Assembly (NCBI GenBank): GCA_002392385.1
Contig: DGGX01000178.1
Coordinates: 1 to 12,240 of the forward strand
Source of the DNA: Lachnospiraceae bacterium UBA3863
GTDB lineage: Bacteria > Bacillota > Clostridia > Lachnospirales > Lachnospiraceae
Direction: 5' to 3'
DNA length: 12,240 nt
Part shown: positions 7,172 to 12,240 of the stretch, piece by piece
Numbering within the stretch: the first letter of the stretch is position 1
How the letters are laid out: each line of letters begins with the position of its first letter
The notes under the pieces: generated by a model
The model's input: the letters and a program-made list of their open reading frames with translations, nothing else
What the model was told of the DNA's origin: nothing
Databases searched by the model: none
Translations under genes and position numbers: made by a program

Positions 7172-9175
7172 ATGATCGCCGCATGTCATCACATTTCCAA
7201 GGGCTACCCCGAGGGGCAGGTCCTTTCCGATATCACATTCCATCTTGAAAAGGGCGACAAGGCCGCCATTGTCGGCATCAACGGTGCCGGCAAGACCACC
7301 CTGCTCCGCATTATGACCGGGGAGACCCAGCCCGATGAGGGCAGCGTCTCCTATGCCAGGGACTGCCGCTGGGGATATTTTGCCCAGAACCAGGACCTGG
7401 ATTCCGATGCCACCATTTATGAGGAGCTGGAGAAGGTCAAGCAGCCCATCATTGATCTGGAGAGGCAGATCGCGGAGGACGAGAAGCGCATGGCCAGCCT
7501 CAGGGGCGAGGCCCTGAACGCCCTGATGACGGAATACACCTCTCTCCTGCACCGCTATGAGCTGGAGGAGGGCTATGCCTACAAGGGCGAGATCCTGGGC
7601 GTTCTCAGGGGTCTCGGCTTCACCGACGAGGACAGGGACAAGAAGATCTCCACTCTTTCCGGCGGTCTCAAGACCCGTGTGGCCCTGGGCCGTCTGCTCC
7701 TCAGCAAGCCCGACCTGCTCATGCTGGACGAGCCCACCAACCACCTGGATATCCGCAGCATCCGCTGGCTGGAGAACTACCTGCTCAACTACCGGGGCAC
7801 CGTTCTCATCGTCTCCCACGACCGTTTCTTCCTGGACCGCACGGTCCGCAAGATCATCGAGCTGGAGAACACCCACTGCACCCTCTTCAACGGCAACTAT
7901 ACGGACTATGCCCGCCAGAAGCAGGCCCTGCGCGAACAGCAGCAGCGGGCTTATCTTAACAGCCAGGCCCAGATCCGTCACCAGGAGGAGGTCATCGAGA
8001 AGCTGCGCCGTTTCAACAGAGAGAAGTCTATCCGCAGGGCGGAAAGCCGCGAGAAGATGCTCTCCCGCCTGGAGCCGGCTGCCAAGCCCGTCCAGATCCG
8101 GGACGATATGCATCTGGTCTTCACCCCCTGCATCCGCAGCGGACGGGAGGTCCTCACGGTGGAGGGCCTGGCCAAATCCTACGGGGACAACCATCTTTTC
8201 AGCGACCTCTCCTTCCATATCCGCCGCGGCGAGCATGTGGCCCTGATCGGGGACAACGGGACCGGCAAGACCACCATCCTCAAGATCCTGGGCGACCTGG
8301 TCAGCCCCGACGACGGCGTGATCCGGCTGGGCACCAACGTGCACATCGGCTACTATGATCAGGAGCAGCAGGTCCTCAACGACGAGAACACGGTCTTCGA
8401 AGAGATCTCGGATGATTTTCCCGCCATGAACAACACCGAGATCCGGAGTCTTCTGGCCGCCTTCCTCTTCACCGGCGAGGAGGTCTTCAAGAGGGTCGGC
8501 GACCTGTCCGGCGGCGAGAAGGGACGGCTCTCTCTGGCCAAGCTCATGCTCTCCAAGGCCAATTTCCTCATCCTGGACGAGCCCACCAACCACCTGGACA
8601 TCATCTCCCGGGAGATCCTGGAAAATGCCCTGAACAGCTACGAGGGAACCGTCCTGTGCGTCTCCCACGACCGTTATTTCATCAATCACACGGCCAGCCG
8701 GATCCTGCGGCTCAAGGACCACAAACTGGAGAGCTTCCACGGCAACAACAGCGATGCCGTGCCGGACAAGTTTCTGGGCAATTACGATTACTATCTGGAG
8801 AAAACGGCCGAGGCCGAGGAAGCTGCCCAGCGGGAAGCCTCCCGCACGGTCTTCACCGCCGGCGAGGCAGATCGCAAAGCCTCCGCCGATGTCCCCCAGA
8901 AGGCCGGCGGCTCACAGGGCCAGCAGGACTACAAGGCCTTCAAGGAGGAGCAGGCCCGCCGGCGCAAGGCTGAGAACGCTCTTAAACGCACAGAAGACGC
9001 GATCGCTGCCATGGAGGAAGAGATCGCTGCTCTGGAGGCAGAGATGGTCCGCCCGGAAGTCTCCGTCGATGTTCCCCGCCTCACCGCTCTTGCCGATGAA
9101 AAGGCCGCCAGGGAAGACGAGCTCGCCCTCCTTTATGAAAAGTGGGAGGCGGCCGAAGCCGAACTGCAGGAATAA
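7172..9175 (+). CDS. ABC-F family ATPase (YdiF/Uup-like ribosome-associated factor)
   Basis: This is a soluble tandem ATP-binding-cassette protein with no membrane segment. ABC-F proteins bind the ribosomal E site and act on stalled peptidyl-tRNA; some give antibiotic resistance, others are housekeeping. Cassette 1 has Walker A GINGAGKTT (35-43), signature LSGGL (162-166), DEPTNHLD (186-193) and switch His216. The charged inter-domain linker spans about 245-325. Cassette 2 has GDNGTGKTT (360-368), LSGGE (445-449), DEPTNHLD (469-476) and His499. A low-complexity stretch (545-585) leads to a charged C-terminal coiled coil (587-667). The 667-residue length and the C-terminal coiled coil suit YdiF/Uup-like housekeeping types better than short resistance types. 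GGAGG 6 nt upstream fixes the ATG. It is a single-gene unit with its own promoter and terminator. Confidence 0.95.
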   Translation: MIAACHHISKGYPEGQVLSDITFHLEKGDKAAIVGINGAGKTTLLRIMTGETQPDEGSVSYARDCRWGYFAQNQDLDSDATIYEELEKVKQPIIDLERQIAEDEKRMASLRGEALNALMTEYTSLLHRYELEEGYAYKGEILGVLRGLGFTDEDRDKKISTLSGGLKTRVALGRLLLSKPDLLMLDEPTNHLDIRSIRWLENYLLNYRGTVLIVSHDRFFLDRTVRKIIELENTHCTLFNGNYTDYARQKQALREQQQRAYLNSQAQIRHQEEVIEKLRRFNREKSIRRAESREKMLSRLEPAAKPVQIRDDMHLVFTPCIRSGREVLTVEGLAKSYGDNHLFSDLSFHIRRGEHVALIGDNGTGKTTILKILGDLVSPDDGVIRLGTNVHIGYYDQEQQVLNDENTVFEEISDDFPAMNNTEIRSLLAAFLFTGEEVFKRVGDLSGGEKGRLSLAKLMLSKANFLILDEPTNHLDIISREILENALNSYEGTVLCVSHDRYFINHTASRILRLKDHKLESFHGNNSDAVPDKFLGNYDYYLEKTAEAEEAAQREASRTVFTAGEADRKASADVPQKAGGSQGQQDYKAFKEEQARRRKAENALKRTEDAIAAMEEEIAALEAEMVRPEVSVDVPRLTALADEKAAREDELALLYEKWEAAEAELQE

Positions 9176-9212
9176 AGAGCTGCTGTCATTACATTTCTTA
9201 AGCATTAAATAC

Positions 9213-9261
9213 TCCGCATGAGACCTGCTCTTGCCCGACAAGGTCCCATGCGGATTTTTTT
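9213..9261 (+). terminator. strong terminator of the ABC-F gene
   Basis: TCCGCATG-A-GACC pairs with GGTC-C-CATGCGGA (12 pairs, one mismatch) around a 16-nt loop, and seven T residues follow (9255-9261). It lies 37 nt past the ABC-F stop. Read on the other strand the same hairpin follows icd but is trailed by GTATTTAATG, so it could serve as a weaker terminator for that convergent gene too. I see no other terminator for icd. Confidence 0.88.
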
Positions 9262-9294
9262 ATGCTTTCATAACTATTCTGATAAAAACGTTTC

Positions 9295-10503
9295 TTACAG
9301 TTCCCTTTCCAGCCTCTCACGGACAGCCTTGATGAATCCTTCCGTGTCCAGCTTCTCCACCTTGGGAAGGGTGGAGATCAGGGCCAGATCGCCGGTCATC
9401 TTACCGTCTTCGATGGTGCCGAGGACAGACCGGTCCAGAGCATCGGCGAAATGCACCAGCTCCGGCAGCTCGTCCAGCTCGCCCCTCTTTCTGAGGGCGC
9501 CTGTCCATGCATAGATGGTGGCCACCGAGTTCGTGCTGGTGGACTCTCCCTTCAGGTACTTATAATAATGACGCTGCACCGTGCCGTGGGCGGCTTCATA
9601 CTCGTAGATGCCGTCCGGAGAGACAAGAATGGAGGTCATCATGGCCAGGGAGCCGAAGCTGGTCGCCATCATGTCGCTCATCACGTCGCCGTCATAGTTC
9701 TTGAGGGCCCAGACAAAACCTCCCTCGGACCGGATGACTCTGGCCACGGCGTCGTCGATCAGGGTGTAGAAATACTCCAGACCGGCGGCATCGAAGGCTT
9801 CCTTGAACTCCGTCTCATAGACTCTCTCGAAGATGTCCCGGAAGTTGGCGTCGTAGGTCTTGGAGATGGTGTCCTTGGTGGAGAACCACAGGTCCATCCT
9901 GGCATCCAGAGCGTAGGCGAAGCAGGACCTTGCGAATCCCTCTATGGAAGCATCCGTGTTGTGGATGCCCTGGATGATGCCGGCACCCTTGAAATCGTGG
10001 ATGGTCTTCCTTGTGACCGTGCCGTCCTCGGCTGTGAAGATCAGTTCTGCCCTGCCGGGTCCCTCCGCACGGATCTCGGTGTTCTTATAGACATCTCCGT
10101 AGGCGTGACGGGCCATGACGATGGGCCTGGTCCAGGTCCGCACGTAGGGCTCGATGCCTCTGACCAGGATGGGGGCGCGGAAGACCGTGCCGTCCAGAGC
10201 GGCCCGGATGGTGCCGTTGGGGCTCTTGTACATTTTCTTCAGATGGTACTCTTCCACCCTCGCCTTGTTGGGCGTGATGGTGGCGCACTTGACGGCGACG
10301 CCGTATTTCCTGGTCGCCTCCGCGCTGTCCAGGGTGACCTGATCGTCAGTCTCATCCCTGTGGACCAGCCCCAGATCATAGTATTCCGTCTTCAGGTCGA
10401 TGTAGGGGAGCAGGAGCTCGTCCTTGATCATCTTCCAGATCACTCTGGTCATCTCATCCCCGTCCATCTCCACAAGCGGTGTACGCATCTGAATTTTGCT
10501 CAT
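9295..10503 (-). CDS. icd: NADP-dependent isocitrate dehydrogenase (type II, homodimeric)
   Basis: The enzyme oxidises and decarboxylates isocitrate to 2-oxoglutarate with NADP+, supplying NADPH and the carbon skeleton of glutamate. Its 402 residues match the eukaryote-like type II subfamily, which many anaerobic Firmicutes carry. Isocitrate contacts are in SPNGTIR (94-100: Ser94, Asn96, Arg100), Arg109 in VFRAP and Arg132 in MARHAYGD. Metal ligands are Asp251, Asp273 and Asp277 (NYDGDVMSD). NADP binding is shown by AAHGTVQRH (304-312), where Arg311-His312 match the 2'-phosphate-binding pair of human IDH1. STSTN (321-325) follows. The start lies 3 nt after the gntR stop, and its ribosome site AAGGAG is inside the end of that gene, so the two form an operon. 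No citrate synthase or aconitase gene is visible in the window. Confidence 0.96.
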   Translation of the reverse strand: MSKIQMRTPLVEMDGDEMTRVIWKMIKDELLLPYIDLKTEYYDLGLVHRDETDDQVTLDSAEATRKYGVAVKCATITPNKARVEEYHLKKMYKSPNGTIRAALDGTVFRAPILVRGIEPYVRTWTRPIVMARHAYGDVYKNTEIRAEGPGRAELIFTAEDGTVTRKTIHDFKGAGIIQGIHNTDASIEGFARSCFAYALDARMDLWFSTKDTISKTYDANFRDIFERVYETEFKEAFDAAGLEYFYTLIDDAVARVIRSEGGFVWALKNYDGDVMSDMMATSFGSLAMMTSILVSPDGIYEYEAAHGTVQRHYYKYLKGESTSTNSVATIYAWTGALRKRGELDELPELVHFADALDRSVLGTIEDGKMTGDLALISTLPKVEKLDTEGFIKAVRERLEREL

Positions 10504-10506
10504 GTC

Positions 10507-11199
10507 TCAGTTCTCCTTTTTCAAAAGCTCAAAAAGTCCGTTTCTGACCATGTTGTCATAAGCACTCTGCATGTGCTCCGTTGCCAGTCTCTCCGCCAGG
10601 TCAGCGTTCTCAGCCCTTATGGCTTCCATAATAGCCCTGTGCTCCTTGTTGGAAGCGGTGCTCCGCTCAACGGTGGACAGGGTCCTGCGGCGCACCCGCA
10701 TCACATATTCGTGATAATCGATCAGCAGATGCTCCAGCATCTTGGAACCGCAGGCGTTGTAGAGAATGTGGTGGAACTGATTGTCCAGCTCGGCGATCTG
10801 GTCCATGTGTCCCTTGGCAGCGTGAAATTCGGAGAGATAGACATTCTCCTCCATCCGCTCCATCTGCTCGCGGCTGATCCGTTCGGTGGCCCAGCGGGCG
10901 CACAGGCCCTCCAGCCTTGACCGGATCATGTAGATATCCCGCACGTCATCAGCACTGATCCCGGTGACAAAAGCGCCCCGGTTAGGAATGATCTGCACCA
11001 GTCCTTCCAGCTCCAGCTGCCGCAGAGCTTCTCTGACTGGTGTTCTGGAGACCCCCATCTCCTTGCCGATCTTGATCTCCTTCAGTTCATCATGTTCGTG
11101 ATAACGCCCGTTAAGGATGTCATCACGGATCTTGTGAAAGACCTGCCCGCGAAGAGAATATCTGTCCGATGCCTCATAGGCGTGTTCATAGTCACTCAT
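10507..11199 (-). CDS. GntR-family transcriptional regulator, FCD subfamily
   Basis: This is a dimeric DNA-binding regulator of 230 residues. Residues 15-80 form the winged helix, with SRTPVREALRQLELEGLV (51-68), the GntR hallmark. Residues about 85-220 are the all-helical FCD ligand domain. Asp139, His143, His187 and His209 sit where FCD proteins bind a metal that holds a carboxylate ligand. Co-transcription with icd (3-nt gap) suggests the ligand is a related organic acid such as citrate, isocitrate or 2-oxoglutarate; that is inference. The start at 11199 is chosen because AAGGGGG lies about 9 nt upstream. The longer frame starting at 11250 would begin inside the promoter. A perfect palindrome over the -10 box (11233-11250) points to autoregulation. 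Confidence 0.93.
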   Translation of the reverse strand: MSDYEHAYEASDRYSLRGQVFHKIRDDILNGRYHEHDELKEIKIGKEMGVSRTPVREALRQLELEGLVQIIPNRGAFVTGISADDVRDIYMIRSRLEGLCARWATERISREQMERMEENVYLSEFHAAKGHMDQIAELDNQFHHILYNACGSKMLEHLLIDYHEYVMRVRRRTLSTVERSTASNKEHRAIMEAIRAENADLAERLATEHMQSAYDNMVRNGLFELLKKEN

Positions 11200-11232
11200 G
11201 CAATCCCGCCCCCTTGTGATAGATCGAAAAGC

Positions 11233-11250
11233 ATGTATAATTGTATACAT
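11233..11250. promoter_or_regulatory. 18-bp perfect palindrome, probable GntR operator
   Basis: ATGTATA-ATTG-TATACAT has 7-bp perfect arms. Its TTGTATACAT part resembles TTGTATACAA-type operators of FCD regulators. It covers the gntR-icd -10 box and likely start point, the classic position for a repressor site. Confidence 0.7.
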
Positions 11251-11268
11251 TCAAAACAATTCTGTCAA
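11240..11268 (-). promoter_or_regulatory. gntR-icd promoter
   Basis: On the minus strand TTGACA (11263-11268), a 17-bp spacer and TACAAT (11240-11245) form a near-consensus sigma-A promoter. Transcription would start near 11233, leaving a leader of about 33 nt. The -10 box is inside the 18-bp palindrome. Confidence 0.85.
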
Positions 11269-11335
11269 CCTTTTGGGCTTTTTCTCCTCTTTATGATATG
11301 CATTCTTATGCATGACAACGCGCCTCTCCCAGGGT

Positions 11336-11370
11336 AAAAAAACCCGCGGACAGCCGCTGCTGTCCACGGG
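11336..11370 (-). terminator. leuS terminator
   Basis: On the minus strand CCCGTGGACAG pairs with CTGTCCGCGGG (11 pairs including one G-U) around a 6-nt loop, followed by seven U residues. It lies about 50 nt past the leuS stop and insulates the gntR promoter from leuS transcription. Confidence 0.92.
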
Positions 11371-11421
11371 ATATGCATTCAATCTTTGTGTTTCTTATCC
11401 GGAGTCACTCTTCTGTCCCTG

Positions 11422-12240
11422 TCACCTGACGACGAAATTCAGGATCTTGCCGGGCACATAGATCTCCTTGACGATGGTCTTGCCCTCCAGGAAGGCCGCG
11501 ACCTTCTCCTGTTTTCTCGCGATGTCGAGGGCCTCCTCCTTGGAGCAGCCCACGGGCAGGGAAGCCACGCCGCGCACCTTGCCGTTGACCTGCACGCCGA
11601 CCTCGATGGTGGCATCCACGGTCTTGGCCTCGTCATAGACCGGCCACGCGGAAACGGTGAGGAATCCTTGTCCGCCGATCGCCTCGTAGATCTCCTCCGT
11701 GATGTGGGGCGCGAAGGGGGACAGGAGCTTGAGGTAAGTGACGAGCTCGTCCCGGCTGATGGTATCCGCCTTGTAGATCTCGTTGAGGAGGGTCATCAGG
11801 GCGGCAATGGCGGTGTTGAACTTCATCGCCTCGATATCCTCCGAGACCTTCTTGATGGTCTTGTGGAGGGAGGATTCAATGCCGGAAGGGCCGTTCTTCC
11901 TGTCGAGCAGGTCGGTGAGACCGGCTACTCTGTCGAGGAAGCGCTTGCAGCCCTTGACACTGCTGTCGTTCCAGGGAGAAGCACTGCCGTAATCGCCCAT
12001 GAAGAGGACATACACGCGCAGGGTATCCGCGCCGTAGATATTCACGATATCCAGCGGATCCACCACGTTGCCTCTGGACTTGGACATCTTCTCTCCGTCC
12101 GGTCCCAGGATCAGGCCCTGGTAGGATCTCTTGGCGTAGGGCTCGGGCGTATTCACGACACCGATGTCATAGAGGAACTGATGCCAGAACCGGGAGTAGA
12201 TCAGGTGTCTGGTCACGTGCTCCATGCCGCCGTTGTACCA
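11422..12240 (-). CDS. leuS: leucyl-tRNA synthetase, C-terminal part (5' end off the right edge)
   Basis: Class I aminoacyl-tRNA synthetase that charges tRNA-Leu in the cytoplasm. The last 272 residues are visible, about a third of a typical bacterial LeuS. The visible part starts WYNGGMEH, which corresponds to the conserved GGxEH segment at the end of the catalytic domain. KMSKS (12076-12090) in EKMSKSRGN is the class I ATP-binding signature. Next comes the anticodon-binding helical domain, with GCKRFLDRV and LSPFAPHITEE. The final small domain holds VGVQVNGKVRG and ends KILNFVVR. There is no truncation at the C-terminus. The catalytic HIGH motif and the editing domain are outside the window. 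Confidence 0.97.
   Translation of the reverse strand, partial: WYNGGMEHVTRHLIYSRFWHQFLYDIGVVNTPEPYAKRSYQGLILGPDGEKMSKSRGNVVDPLDIVNIYGADTLRVYVLFMGDYGSASPWNDSSVKGCKRFLDRVAGLTDLLDRKNGPSGIESSLHKTIKKVSEDIEAMKFNTAIAALMTLLNEIYKADTISRDELVTYLKLLSPFAPHITEEIYEAIGGQGFLTVSAWPVYDEAKTVDATIEVGVQVNGKVRGVASLPVGCSKEEALDIARKQEKVAAFLEGKTIVKEIYVPGKILNFVVR

Noticed and set aside
7052..8740. 562-codon open frame on the minus strand
   Set aside because: It is antisense to the ABC-F gene in codon register, and its end runs through the divergent promoter region. It contains no recognisable motif.
9451..10920. 489-codon open frame on the plus strand
   Set aside because: It spans the complement of both icd and the gntR gene, which share one register. 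It has no ribosome site or family resemblance.
11200..11250. upstream start for the GntR regulator, adding 17 residues
   Set aside because: That ATG lies inside the operator palindrome and upstream of the predicted transcription start. The start at 11199 has its own ribosome site, and GntR proteins do not need the extension.
1..12240. CRISPR arrays, tRNA/rRNA genes, insertion sequences, phage or defence genes
   Set aside because: I read both strands for spaced repeats, transposase motifs and RNA gene signatures and saw none; genes are densely packed and of housekeeping type.

Overview
The window looks like a piece of a GC-rich chromosome from an anaerobic Firmicute (Clostridia, Lachnospiraceae-like). 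This is an inference from four things: SpoIIIE/FtsK, Rex, YebC and ABC-F proteins of Firmicutes type; strong AGGAGG-like ribosome binding sites; TTGACA-17-TATAAT/TACAAT promoters; and U-tract hairpin terminators. It holds housekeeping genes. I see no tRNA, rRNA, CRISPR array, insertion sequence or prophage signature.

Layout, left to right. An ftsK/spoIIIE gene (minus strand) runs off the left edge. Upstream of it are a possible 65-residue acidic small ORF and yebC, which has its own promoter. Next is one 898-codon gene that fuses NAD(P)HX epimerase, ADP-dependent NAD(P)HX dehydratase (together Nnr) and alanine racemase (Alr). A hairpin terminator separates it from rex, the NADH/NAD+-sensing repressor. 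Rex and a plus-strand ABC-F ATPase diverge from a short intergenic region with two near-perfect sigma-A promoters. The ABC-F gene ends at a strong terminator facing a convergent minus-strand pair: an FCD-type GntR regulator followed 3 nt later by NADP-dependent isocitrate dehydrogenase (icd). A perfect 18-bp palindrome covers the -10 box of that pair. The right end is the C-terminal third of leuS, closed by a textbook terminator.

How the genes relate. Rex, Nnr and NADP-isocitrate dehydrogenase all concern nicotinamide cofactors: sensing, repair and NADPH formation. Alr supplies D-alanine for the cell wall, FtsK moves DNA at the division septum, and YebC, the ABC-F protein and LeuS serve translation. 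The most unusual item is the linker-less Nnr-Alr fusion. The next is the palindrome-controlled gntR-icd operon. Nothing here resembles a defence or mobile system.
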